Shown piece by piece: positions 1 to 8,286 of a stretch of 64,000 nucleotides of DNA. The stretch comes from Undibacterium sp. YM2 (lineage in GTDB: Bacteria; Pseudomonadota; Gammaproteobacteria; Burkholderiales; Burkholderiaceae_D): the NCBI RefSeq assembly GCF_009937975.1, contig NZ_AP018441.1:4836001-4900000 (forward strand). The letters run 5' to 3'. Position 1 is the stretch's first letter, and every line of letters starts with the position of its first letter. The notes beneath the pieces were generated by a model. It saw only the letters and a list, made by a program, of their open reading frames with translations, made no database searches and was not told the DNA's origin. The translations under genes were made by a program, and so were the position numbers.

Positions 1-1
1 C

Positions 2-130
2 GAGCTTATCCAACTGACACTTGATGGCCGCCTGCCAGATGATCTCGCTGCTCAATTAAAACATAATCAGGCTTTATCTGGTGGCGGCAACACTCTGGGG
101 CAGGCGATGATCAAGAGTGTTTATCGATAA
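2..130 (+). CDS. C-terminal end of an unidentified protein
   Basis: An open frame enters from the left edge and stops with TAA at 128-130, giving the last 42 residues of a protein that ends in GQAMIKSVYR. The tail is mostly hydrophilic and carries a Gly-rich turn (SGGGNT). Too little is left to recognise a family. It lies 57 nt upstream of the next same-strand gene, so the two could be co-transcribed. Confidence 0.5.
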   Translation, partial: ELIQLTLDGRLPDDLAAQLKHNQALSGGGNTLGQAMIKSVYR

Positions 131-187
131 AAAATCTACAGGTACAACAAAAGAAATTCTTCTGTTTAAACGAATATGCGGTGAACC

Positions 188-793
188 ATGTTGCCCAATT
201 ATTATATCTGTACCAGTTGCAATGAAAAACTCTTCTTGCCGTTTCGCGAGGCTTATTACTACCTTGGTTCAGACGCCATGGGGCAATTGATAAGGAATGA
301 CGACTTGTTCGCGATACCAGTCCGCCCAGCCTGGTGCAAGACTTGTTCGAGCCTGTGTATAGCCGAAGATATTGCCAGCTTGCGTGATTTTGAAAATGCC
401 TATGGTGCTGTGCGCAATGGCAAGGCAGTGGAATATCCGCTGGAAACAGAGTACATGGATCAGGAGCTGGCGATCAGTGAAATCCAGAGCTATCTGCGCT
501 GGAGAATGTCGCGTCAACAAAAACCAAGAGCGCTGTGCTGCGGTAGCCATGATTTCTTATACACTGACGTGGAGCAACCTCTGTTCAAGCATGCGGGCTG
601 CGACTTTGGCTGCATGGAGCCCCGGGTTTTTCTGGGGTCATATTGCGGACACGGCCCCGGCATATCCAGCCCTGCCGATATCCGCATATATAATGCTGAG
701 GGCGAACTGAAGGGTAAGCTAACCTGGCGCAAGCGTGAAGAGAATGCATGGGATACAGAAATATTGACTTATCCGGTTCAGCCTGAAGAATAA
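188..793 (+). CDS. Hypothetical cysteine-rich zinc-ribbon-like protein
   Basis: A 201-residue protein that I do not recognise. Two CxxC pairs are seen near the N-terminus (C8/C11 and C50/C53, with C57 following), the spacing expected of a treble-clef or zinc-ribbon fold. A second Cys cluster (CCGSHD near 118-119, then CDFGC further on) could bind another metal. There is no signal peptide or membrane segment, so the protein is probably cytoplasmic. The upstream Shine-Dalgarno is weak, leaving some doubt about the exact start. The metal-binding idea is inference from Cys spacing only. Confidence 0.6.
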   Translation: MLPNYYICTSCNEKLFLPFREAYYYLGSDAMGQLIRNDDLFAIPVRPAWCKTCSSLCIAEDIASLRDFENAYGAVRNGKAVEYPLETEYMDQELAISEIQSYLRWRMSRQQKPRALCCGSHDFLYTDVEQPLFKHAGCDFGCMEPRVFLGSYCGHGPGISSPADIRIYNAEGELKGKLTWRKREENAWDTEILTYPVQPEE

Positions 794-807
794 GACCCGT
801 CAGTCAG

Positions 808-886
808 TAGAGTGCGTCATGCGCACCACTCTCAAAAAAACATCAAAGAAAATTCATAAGAAACGGTACGCACGGCGTACTCTACC
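808..886. repeat. Inverted pair of short palindromic repeats (GTAGGGTGCGC family)
   Basis: Two units face each other just after the preceding gene: TAGAGTGCGTCATGCGCACC at 808-827 and the inverted GGTACGCACGGCGTACTCTA at 865-884. Each unit is itself an imperfect palindrome and the pair can fold into a larger stem. The same unit recurs near 15838, 23850, 35519, 57326, 57416, 59031 and 59076, always between genes. Confidence 0.7.
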
Positions 887-930
887 GCGCATATTAAATT
901 TAATCGCTGGCTCACTTTTCTAGTGTTGAC

Positions 931-1335
931 TCATTTCTTCACCGACACAGCCTCCTTGATCAGGGTCTCCAGCACCTTGATATTTACATCATTTAATTTC
1001 CGTATATACAGGCAGCCTTTGCCGGATTTTGTTTTACCGAGTTCAGACAATAATTGCGCATGGTTGGGTGCGGCATTGAGGCCATACAGGCTGATGTCAC
1101 CCTTGCGGGATGCAAAGCCGATGAGGCACATATCACCTTCGCGACCGCTCTCATAGACATAGTGGTAGTTGCCAAAGCCGACGATGCTGCTGCCCCACAT
1201 GACGGCGGGCTGTTTGCTGGCCCTGGACATGAGCTTGATCAATATTGCGCAGTCATTGCGGCGCGTCTCGTCCTGTATCGCGGCGAGATAATCATCTACG
1301 CTGGAGTCTGTTGCTTTGGTTTTGTTTTCAGCCAT
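931..1335 (-). CDS. DUF1801 domain protein
   Basis: A 134-residue cytoplasmic protein of the DUF1801 (YdhG-like) type. The start at 1335 is chosen because GAGGGA lies six to seven bases upstream; a longer frame reaching 1479 has no ribosome site and an odd Cys-rich leader. Typical features are the opening helix (VDDYLAAIQDETRRND), the central MWGSSIVGFGNYHY stretch and the basic C-terminal half with GKGCLYIRKL. The biochemical function of the family is not settled. It is transcribed away from the prolyl oligopeptidase gene, with 232 bp between the two starts for divergent promoters. Confidence 0.8.
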   Translation of the reverse strand: MAENKTKATDSSVDDYLAAIQDETRRNDCAILIKLMSRASKQPAVMWGSSIVGFGNYHYVYESGREGDMCLIGFASRKGDISLYGLNAAPNHAQLLSELGKTKSGKGCLYIRKLNDVNIKVLETLIKEAVSVKK

Positions 1336-1567
1336 GACATTCCCTCTTTGGGTAGAAAGTGAATCGGCAACGCAAGCATAATAACAGCGGCACTGCTTCG
1401 CGGCCTCCAGCATGAAAAATATCGTCGGTTTGCAGCAACTGAGCATGCTGCCAGACGAGCCTCCCACCTGTTGCGGCATATCTGCAATGGCATAGCGATC
1501 TCATTGCAAGTGACTTATAAATCCGTCTATACTCCCTGACACGCCCCATACTGAGAGGTAGCAGATT

Positions 1568-3742
1568 ATGATTTCCCGTCGCCAATTTGCCTTGTCCTTT
1601 TCTGCATTTGTTCTCTCACCTCTCAGTGCGCATGTGCATGCTGCGGTCAGGAAAACACCCACGTCCTTGCTGCCACCGCTGGCACGTGAAGAGGCGGTGA
1701 CCGACAGCCTGTGGGGCAAGAGCATCGTTGATCCTTACCGCTGGATGGAACAAAAGCCGGACACTGCCGAGTTCACTAACTACCTCAAAGCGCAAGGCGC
1801 TTTTGCAAGGCAAGTGCTGGACAAGTTGCCAGGGCGGCGGGCGATAGAAGCATCTCTGCAACGATTCAGCGCAGCAACGACCACGCTGGCGATACGCCAG
1901 GTCACGAGTACCCAACTAATATTTGCGCGCCGCTCGCCAGACCAGCAGGTACTCAAGATTTATGCTACCCCACACGCGGGTGGCGCAGAACGCCTGTTGA
2001 TTGATCCGGAAGCAGGTAACAAGAGTGGCCAGAGTGCTCAACCCAGGCGTGTGACCGAGGTGCTGATGTCTCCTGACAACAAGCATCTGGCTTACGCCAT
2101 CGACAAAGGTGGTGACGAGATGCATGAGTTGCATGTGCTGACACTGGATAGTGGCAAGGACGTGCTGATCACCCGTTTGAATGGCATGCCGGCAAGCTGG
2201 CTGCCCGATTCCAGCGGCCTGTTTTATGCACGCCTGCGCGACGGTGCAGTCAAGGGCAAAGTCGATTTCTCCTTCGACACGGCAACATGGCTGCACAAAA
2301 TGGATAAAGACCCGGCGCAAGACACGCTGGCCTTCCGCTGGTCAGATGGCCCGGCCATGGGCCAGACAGAACGTGAAATGCCGGTCGTACATGTGAATAC
2401 CGCCAGTGACTGGGCACTGGGTGCCATCTACAGCAATGGTGAATGGCCTGCCTATGGCATGGTCGCACGCCTCAATGACCTGTTGGCAGGCAAACCCGGC
2501 TGGGCAGAAGTATTCCGCAAGGACGATATCGCGACCCACGCGCTGACCGTGGGTGACGAAGTGTATGTACTGGCCAAAGGCAAGTCTGAGCGTGGGGAAG
2601 TATTCAAAGTTAGCCTGCGCGAGGCAGACAAGGGCAAGCGTGTCGTGGTGGTGCCGCAAGGCGATTATGTCATCGACAGCCTGAGCCTGGCCAAAGATGG
2701 TTTATACATCCATGAGCTGCGCGGCCAGGTCGGTGCCTTGCGGCGTTACAGCTTTGCCACCGGCAAGGTGGAGGATGTGAAACTGCCTTTGACAGGTGCG
2801 GTATGGAATATACAATGTCACCCGGCCATAGAAGGTGCCTGGTTTGGCATGGACGACCTGACCTGGTCTGCCCGCACTCTGCAAACAGGGCCCAACCTGG
2901 TCGCCAAAGACACTGGCCTGACACCGAAGGCAGCATTTGACACATCCTCATTCCTGACCACCCGCCAGGATATCAAGGCGCGTGATGGCACGGCTGTGCC
3001 GGTAGAAATACTGCACAAGAACAATACCAAACTGAATGGCAAAAACCCTCTGCTGATTATTGCCTATGGTGCTTACGGCATCATACTTGACCCTGGATTT
3101 CAGGGTTCCATGCTGGCTTTTCTGGACCAGGGTGGCGTGATTGTATATGCCCATGTGCGCGGAGGCGGCGAGAAAGGCGAGACCTGGCACACTGCCGGGC
3201 AAAAAGCCAGCAAGCCAAATACCTGGCGCGACGTGATTGATGTGGCAGAAGCGATGATCAAGGATGGCTGGACTGCACAAGGCAAACTCGCTGTATGGGG
3301 TACCTCTGCCGGCGGCATCATGGTAGGCCGCGCCATCACAGAAAGGCCAGACCTGTTTGCCGTAGCAATCGGTGAAGTCGGGGTATTCAATACCCTGCGC
3401 TTTGAGCTGACATCGAATGGCCCTGGCAATGATGAAGAGTTTGGTACGGTCAAGAAAGAAGATGAATTCCGCGCTCTGCTGGAGATGGACGCCTACCACC
3501 ATGTACAAGCTGAAACCAGCTACCCGGCAACGCTGCTGATGACGGGCGCCAACGACATGCGGGTAGAACCCTGGCAAATCGCCAAAATGGCTGCCCGCAT
3601 GCAAAAAAACTATAACCCAAAACGCCCGGTATTGATGCGGGTTGATTATGATTCAGGGCATTTTTCCACGACCAAGAAAATCGGCATTGCCAAGCATCTG
3701 GATATGTTTTCTTTTATCCTGGCCCATACAGGCAAGGCTTGA
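1568..3742 (+). CDS. Prolyl oligopeptidase family serine peptidase (S9), Tat-exported
   Basis: A 724-residue S9 peptidase that would cut short peptides, classically after proline. The N-terminus has a twin-arginine motif (SRRQFAL) followed by a hydrophobic stretch ending near AHVHA, so export by Tat to the periplasm is likely. Residues about 40-430 should form the beta-propeller that filters substrates by size. The C-terminal alpha/beta hydrolase domain holds the nucleophile elbow GTSAGG (S580), with D663 in GANDMR and H698 in DSGH completing the triad. All three residues are in the expected order, so the enzyme looks active. It stands alone; the neighbours point the other way or are unrelated. 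Confidence 0.92.
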   Translation: MISRRQFALSFSAFVLSPLSAHVHAAVRKTPTSLLPPLAREEAVTDSLWGKSIVDPYRWMEQKPDTAEFTNYLKAQGAFARQVLDKLPGRRAIEASLQRFSAATTTLAIRQVTSTQLIFARRSPDQQVLKIYATPHAGGAERLLIDPEAGNKSGQSAQPRRVTEVLMSPDNKHLAYAIDKGGDEMHELHVLTLDSGKDVLITRLNGMPASWLPDSSGLFYARLRDGAVKGKVDFSFDTATWLHKMDKDPAQDTLAFRWSDGPAMGQTEREMPVVHVNTASDWALGAIYSNGEWPAYGMVARLNDLLAGKPGWAEVFRKDDIATHALTVGDEVYVLAKGKSERGEVFKVSLREADKGKRVVVVPQGDYVIDSLSLAKDGLYIHELRGQVGALRRYSFATGKVEDVKLPLTGAVWNIQCHPAIEGAWFGMDDLTWSARTLQTGPNLVAKDTGLTPKAAFDTSSFLTTRQDIKARDGTAVPVEILHKNNTKLNGKNPLLIIAYGAYGIILDPGFQGSMLAFLDQGGVIVYAHVRGGGEKGETWHTAGQKASKPNTWRDVIDVAEAMIKDGWTAQGKLAVWGTSAGGIMVGRAITERPDLFAVAIGEVGVFNTLRFELTSNGPGNDEEFGTVKKEDEFRALLEMDAYHHVQAETSYPATLLMTGANDMRVEPWQIAKMAARMQKNYNPKRPVLMRVDYDSGHFSTTKKIGIAKHLDMFSFILAHTGKA

Positions 3743-3873
3743 ATTTGAAAAGAAACTCTGGGAGGTGCACGCCGACCAATGGCCGGCTTCTTGCATTTGC
3801 CCTTCTCCACTTTTCCAAATCCAGAAGCCCTCCAGTATGAGTTCAACCCCGACACAGAATCAATAAGCATATA

Positions 3874-5031
3874 TCATTTGGTGATATTTGCAGTGGGTGA
3901 AACAGAGCCTAGGGTACTTCTCAAAGTAATATCTTTGAGAGTCTTGCTACCTTTAACTGTGACATCTTCTTTGGGAGCGCCCGGCACTTCAGGAACCTTT
4001 GCCGGCGTACCTGCAACGGCTGGTTTTTCCTCTACCTTTTTCGCCACCGCAGCTTTCATCGCAGCGATTTTAGCCGTCCATGCTTGTATGGTCGTCTTAG
4101 GAAAAAGAAGCATATAGGGAGCCAGTAGTTTTTTTGCTGCAGCTACCGTATCTGCATTTTTTGTCGAAACTGCGGTAACCTCTTTTAAATTTGCGGCAAC
4201 AAGATTGTCTGTACTCGCGTCATATTGATCACTTTGCAGCCAGTAAAGATAAAAAGCCTGGTCCGGTGTCAGTGATTTCATATTGACGCCAATGGCAAGC
4301 GCCGCCGTTGCAACTGTCGTCTGCCCATCTGTTGTGCTGCCGGTTGTTGCATTGCCAACCGCCTGATTCACAAGTGTGCGGATAGAAGCCGGCTGACAAT
4401 TGGATTCATATTGCTTGAGATAACTGATAGCCTGCCCATAGGCCAATCTGTTTTCTCCTATCGCGGTATTAATCTGGCTGGCATTGGTTTCCATCATTTG
4501 CAAAACCAGACGTCGAATCGAATCTATGTCTGGCGTGTACAGAAAGGCCTCCTGATAGGCATCGAGTGAAGAAGTAGTAAACCCAAAGACTGCACCGGTG
4601 TTGGCGATGGCTTTTGCCGACTGATTTGCCAGTCCCATCGTTCCCTGGATGAGGCCGCCTACGATTGAGGTTTCTTTTCGCGCAAATGACAATGACTGCA
4701 AGGCTTTTCCAAGTGCATCAAAATAAACACCACAACGGTATTCGATGGCAGCCATGCCTTCTGTCAGCAATTCCCTGTTTTTGCCAGAGTCAGCAGGGCT
4801 TTCCTCTGCATCCCTGAGTGCTATCTTGTATCCAGCATACGGATTGAGCGCCCCAACATTGTTATCAATTGCCGCCTGATCAGAACGTTTCATCTTGAAG
4901 GTATTGTCAGGACTTTCAAAAATCGACACGGCAGGTGTTGTCGAATGGGGTGTTGCACAGCCTGATAATGCTGTGACACCAGCAATTGCACAATACAGCT
5001 TGAAACGGAATAGCATGGTTCGGTTTTTCAT
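3874..5031 (-). CDS. Putative lipoprotein of unknown function
   Basis: A 385-residue protein with a lipoprotein signal: the lipobox LSGC places the acylated cysteine at C25. The mature part is Ala/Thr-rich and largely helical, with a central region of conserved-looking YRCGVYFDALGKALQ type, and a charged C-terminal tail rich in Lys, Val and Pro (PAVAGTPAKVPEVPG) that may be a flexible linker. I do not recognise the family. The start codon overlaps by one base the stop of a small upstream frame (TAATG), which suggests translational coupling if that frame is real. Confidence 0.75.
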   Translation of the reverse strand: MKNRTMLFRFKLYCAIAGVTALSGCATPHSTTPAVSIFESPDNTFKMKRSDQAAIDNNVGALNPYAGYKIALRDAEESPADSGKNRELLTEGMAAIEYRCGVYFDALGKALQSLSFARKETSIVGGLIQGTMGLANQSAKAIANTGAVFGFTTSSLDAYQEAFLYTPDIDSIRRLVLQMMETNASQINTAIGENRLAYGQAISYLKQYESNCQPASIRTLVNQAVGNATTGSTTDGQTTVATAALAIGVNMKSLTPDQAFYLYWLQSDQYDASTDNLVAANLKEVTAVSTKNADTVAAAKKLLAPYMLLFPKTTIQAWTAKIAAMKAAVAKKVEEKPAVAGTPAKVPEVPGAPKEDVTVKGSKTLKDITLRSTLGSVSPTANITK

Positions 5032-5225
5032 TATTTTCCCCAGTAAGCTATGTAGTTGCTATTAGAAATGTCAGAAATACTTCTCCCTGATTCAATTGAG
5101 GCGCGCAATAAAATGAATTTATTGGCAATACTATTATGATAATTTTCAATATTTAATTGAAATATCAATAATGCAATTAATAATATAAAATTGAAAACAA
5201 TTGCAAATTTGTCGTGGCAGCGCAT
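5031..5225 (-). CDS. Possible small single-pass membrane protein
   Basis: An open frame of about 64 codons from the ATG at 5225 (it stays open back to 5288) encodes one hydrophobic segment, FAIVFNFILLIALLIFQL, followed by a polar tail ending YIAYWGK. Its stop codon overlaps the lipoprotein start by one base, an arrangement common in coupled genes. Against it: the stretch is AT-rich, no clear ribosome site is seen, and no family is recognised. Confidence 0.35.
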   Translation of the reverse strand: MRCHDKFAIVFNFILLIALLIFQLNIENYHNSIANKFILLRASIESGRSISDISNSNYIAYWGK

Positions 5226-5364
5226 CAAGCCTTTGCATCTGCTCCCACATGGCAAATAACAGCACAACTTCATCGCGTGGCTATACACTCAATGCCATTG
5301 CGCAGTGTCACTTGCCACTCTATAGTTCAAGCCTGAAGAAAACTGAGATATCGCAAAAAAAAAT

Positions 5365-5808
5365 ATGCAGGAAACGACAATCAAATTCTATTCAGCCGAA
5401 GACGAGTATGGAGAGTTCTCCAACTTCGCACGCTATTCCATCTCCATCAAAGGCAAAACCTGGCCCACTTCTGAACACTATTTCCAGGCGCAGAAATTTG
5501 TGGATGCGGCATATCGCGAAAAAATACGCAAGGCCAACACGCCTGCGATTGCTGCACGCCTGGGACGAGCGCGTACAGAAAAACTGCGCCCGGATTGGGA
5601 GTCTGTCAAAGTGCAGGTCATGCGGGATGCACTGATGGCGAAGTTCCAGCAGCATGCGGATTTAACAGCCTTGCTGTTGAGTACAGGCGCAGCAAAACTG
5701 GTCGAAGACACCAGCGACGATGACTATTGGGGCTGTGGCAGTGATGGGCGTGGCAAGAATATGCTGGGCAGAATATTGATGGAGATAAGGACCTCCATCA
5801 ATATCTGA
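5365..5808 (+). CDS. NADAR family protein (YbiA-like N-glycosidase)
   Basis: A 147-residue NADAR-domain protein. The family motifs are clear: an opening FYSAEDEYGEFSNF, the PTSEHYFQAQKF block, and the closing YWGCGSDGRGKNMLG. Characterised relatives such as E. coli YbiA cleave the N-glycosidic bond of early riboflavin intermediates, removing reactive damaged metabolites; other members act on ADP-ribose derivatives. No riboflavin gene lies nearby, so the substrate here is inferred. It is cytoplasmic and full length for a stand-alone NADAR protein. Confidence 0.9.
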   Translation: MQETTIKFYSAEDEYGEFSNFARYSISIKGKTWPTSEHYFQAQKFVDAAYREKIRKANTPAIAARLGRARTEKLRPDWESVKVQVMRDALMAKFQQHADLTALLLSTGAAKLVEDTSDDDYWGCGSDGRGKNMLGRILMEIRTSINI

Positions 5809-5840
5809 AACGGCAGCTTGGTCTCAGTCAATAAAGCAGA

Positions 5841-6608
5841 TCAAATCCCCTGCCCGCCCGACACCTCTATGCGCTGGGCATTGACCCAGCGATTATCGGC
5901 AGACAACAGGCTGGCGATCATGGGGCCTATATCGTCAGGCAAGCCGGCGCGGCCCAGGGCTGTCATGTCGGCAAAGATTTTATTGACCTCTGGATTATCG
6001 CGCACAGCGCCACCACCAAAGTCGGTCTCTATCGCGCCAGGGGCGACGGTGTTAACAGCAATGCCGCGGCTGCCAAGTTCTTTGGCCATATACACGCTCA
6101 GCATTTCCACCGCCGCCTTTACCGCAGCGTAGGCGGCATAGCCGGGGTAGGATACCCTGGTCAACCCGGTCGATAAATTGACGATGCGGCCACCGTCTGC
6201 CAACAGAGGCAGCAATGCCTGAGTCAGGAAATACACGCCCTTGAAATGTACATTGACCAGGCCATCAAATTGCGCCTCGGTAGTCTCTGCTATGAGTGCA
6301 TAGTCGCCATGCCCAGCGTTATTGACAAGATGATCAAAACTCTCGCGCTGCGAGTGATCACGCAAGGCTGTGCGTACTTTGTCTGCAAAGGCGGCAAAGC
6401 CCGCGCTGTTGCCTACATCGAGCTGCAAGGCCAGTGCCTTGCGCCCCATGGCCGTGATCTCTGCCACCACCGCCTGGGCTTCATCGCTGCGGCTATGATA
6501 AGTGATGATGACATCGCCGCCCTTGCGGGCAATGCTCAATGCGGTATTGCGGCCCAGGCCACGGCTGGCACCGGTAACGATGGTAATCTTGTTGATATCT
6601 GTACTCAT
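5841..6608 (-). CDS. SDR family NAD(P)-dependent oxidoreductase
   Basis: A 255-residue classical short-chain dehydrogenase. The cofactor motif TGASRGLG spans residues 12-19, NNAG follows in the middle, and the catalytic Ser with YAAVK (Tyr and Lys) comes later in the expected order. The start at 6608 is set by AGGAG eight bases upstream; a longer frame to 6725 has none. The AraC-type gene at 7019 is divergent, a usual arrangement in which the regulator controls the reductase, but a mobile element now lies between them and may have changed that control. Substrate unknown. Confidence 0.92.
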   Translation of the reverse strand: MSTDINKITIVTGASRGLGRNTALSIARKGGDVIITYHSRSDEAQAVVAEITAMGRKALALQLDVGNSAGFAAFADKVRTALRDHSQRESFDHLVNNAGHGDYALIAETTEAQFDGLVNVHFKGVYFLTQALLPLLADGGRIVNLSTGLTRVSYPGYAAYAAVKAAVEMLSVYMAKELGSRGIAVNTVAPGAIETDFGGGAVRDNPEVNKIFADMTALGRAGLPDDIGPMIASLLSADNRWVNAQRIEVSGGQGI

Positions 6609-6727
6609 GATTGAACTCCTGCTTGTCTGCGTTGAGGGAAGTTCATGATAGGAGCACATGACACCGACAGCATTGCCAAAACCTCGACATTCTTTGCCTG
6701 ATCCTCCAATAGCTGTATGCGTCAAAA

Positions 6728-6999
6728 CTAGAACTCATTTCATAAATAGGGATGAGTGCGAACAAGACGATTTGGGATGCAGTGCAAGGCGTGACCTGCA
6801 GCTAAGGCTCATGCCTTAGCAAAGGGTGCAACACAGCAATGCGCCCAAATCGTCAGTTCCCGAAGGGTTTGCCTCATAACGTGTACCAGATAACATAGAA
6901 TTTATTTTTGATGATGCAAGCATTAACTGTCGTGTTCGCATTACCATTCCGCGTTATGAGGCAAACGCGCCTCATTCATATTTATGAAATGAGTTCTAG
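6728..6999. mobile_element. Structured MITE-like element, copy A
   Basis: A non-coding element bounded by perfect 21-bp terminal inverted repeats (outer arm includes TAGAACTCATTTCATAAATA at 6729-6748, its complement at 6979-6998). Inside are two further stems: GACGATTTGGG 6766-6776 with CCCAAATCGTC 6844-6854, and GTTTGCCTCATAACG 6867-6881 with its complement 6952-6966. The first inner loop holds another hairpin (GCTAAGGC-TCAT-GCCTTAGC). The whole can fold as a three-way junction. TA at each edge suggests a TA target as used by IS630/mariner transposases. The right end is only 19 bp from the AraC start. Confidence 0.85.
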
Positions 7000-7018
7000 A
7001 ATACATTAAGATTGCAGC

Positions 7019-7936
7019 ATGACCACTCCCCTGTTCAATGCCGTACGCCGCTATACAAATGCCCATGCTGACGATAGCGGCCTTGCCCAAACACCGATAC
7101 CGGGTTTGACGACGATACGCTCGTCCATACCGAGCGGGTTGGTGCATGGCATACCCAATCCTCTGATTTGCTTGGTGCTACAGGGCAGCAAACAAGTGAC
7201 GATGGGGGCGCAGACTTTTCATTTCCATGCGGGTGACTCTTTGCTGATCACCGCAGATGTACCGACCGTCAGCCAGATCACCCAGGCCAGTGTTGCTGCA
7301 CCGTATATCTCGCTTGTACTGGACCTGGACCCGGCCATCATCGCCGACCTGAATAGACAAATGCGCGATGTGTCTGGTGGGCCTGGTGTGACTGGTGTGG
7401 CTGATGTGGCTACCACACCGCTGCATTTTGAGGCTACCGAGGCTGAAGTCGCCGATGCCGCATTACGCCTGATGAATTTGCTGGAGCGTCCTGCCGCCCT
7501 GCCGGTACTGCATGCGCAACTCGTGCGTGAGCTGCATTACTGGCTGCTGGCTGGCAAGCATGGTGAGGCCATACGCAGGCTGGGCTGGCTGGAAGGGCAT
7601 AGTCACCGCATCGCCCGTGCAGTTGCCTTGCTCAGGACAGAGTTTGCGCAGCCCTTGCCGGTTGAACGTCTGGCTGCCACGGCAGGCATGAGCCCGTCTT
7701 CATTCCATCATCACTTCCGCAACATCACTTCGCTGTCACCGTTACAGTTCCAGAAGCAACTACGCCTGATCGAGGCACGGCGCATGCTGATGGCAGAAGG
7801 CATGTCGGCCAGCAGTGCCGCCTTTGCCGTCGGTTATGAAAGCGTGTCGCAATTCACGCGCGAATATGGCCGCATGTTTGGTCTGCCGCCAGCGCGGGAT
7901 ATGGACGCGGCGAGGCAATATCGAGATATAGCTTGA
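7019..7936 (+). CDS. AraC family transcriptional regulator
   Basis: A 305-residue regulator. The first ~165 residues match the AraC N-terminal cupin-type effector domain (motifs ICLVLQGSKQV and HAGDSLL), and the last ~100 carry two helix-turn-helix units (MSPSSFHHHFRNITSLSPLQ and the following AFAVGYESVSQFTREYGRMFG). It is divergent from the SDR gene and probably controls it. The start lies only 19 bp from the end of the mobile element, so its promoter must lie in or across that element. No strong Shine-Dalgarno is seen. Confidence 0.92.
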   Translation: MTTPLFNAVRRYTNAHADDSGLAQTPIPGLTTIRSSIPSGLVHGIPNPLICLVLQGSKQVTMGAQTFHFHAGDSLLITADVPTVSQITQASVAAPYISLVLDLDPAIIADLNRQMRDVSGGPGVTGVADVATTPLHFEATEAEVADAALRLMNLLERPAALPVLHAQLVRELHYWLLAGKHGEAIRRLGWLEGHSHRIARAVALLRTEFAQPLPVERLAATAGMSPSSFHHHFRNITSLSPLQFQKQLRLIEARRMLMAEGMSASSAAFAVGYESVSQFTREYGRMFGLPPARDMDAARQYRDIA

Positions 7937-8286
7937 GCCTTGCAAGGCCCCGCCCAAGCCTGGGCACTTCAGTCATGGATACATTTATCGCGGCCCTGCA
8001 CACAATCAAAACCAAAAAACTCACCACAGAGTCACTTAGACACAGAGATGGCACAGAGTTAAAGAGAAATATTAATCGCATTGCCTGACCCGGCCCGTCC
8101 AATGCCACGGCTCATTTGCATGGAGATCACAATTACATCGCGGCTAATCGATGAACCAAAAAATATCACATCCTGGCCCAACAAATCGACAGGATATTTG
8201 TTAGCGAGGTACGGTGACAATCGATTCTGCCATACAATAAAGGCATCTATTTTTAATACCCGCGCTCTGTCATTTGAAGGATGCCC
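7937..8286. other. Intergenic region with short CACAGAG direct repeats
   Basis: No gene is supported here. Three copies of CACAGAG occur at 8025-8031, 8041-8047 and 8052-8058. The rest has no clear terminator. A GAAGGA ribosome site at 8276-8281 serves the next gene. Confidence 0.5.

Noticed and set aside
2948..3604. 218-aa minus-strand frame within the prolyl oligopeptidase gene
   Set aside because: Antisense to the catalytic domain; its length follows from GC-biased codon use of the real gene.
6728..6999. Insertion sequence with coding capacity
   Set aside because: At 270 bp the element has no frame of useful length; only a non-autonomous or structural element is supported.
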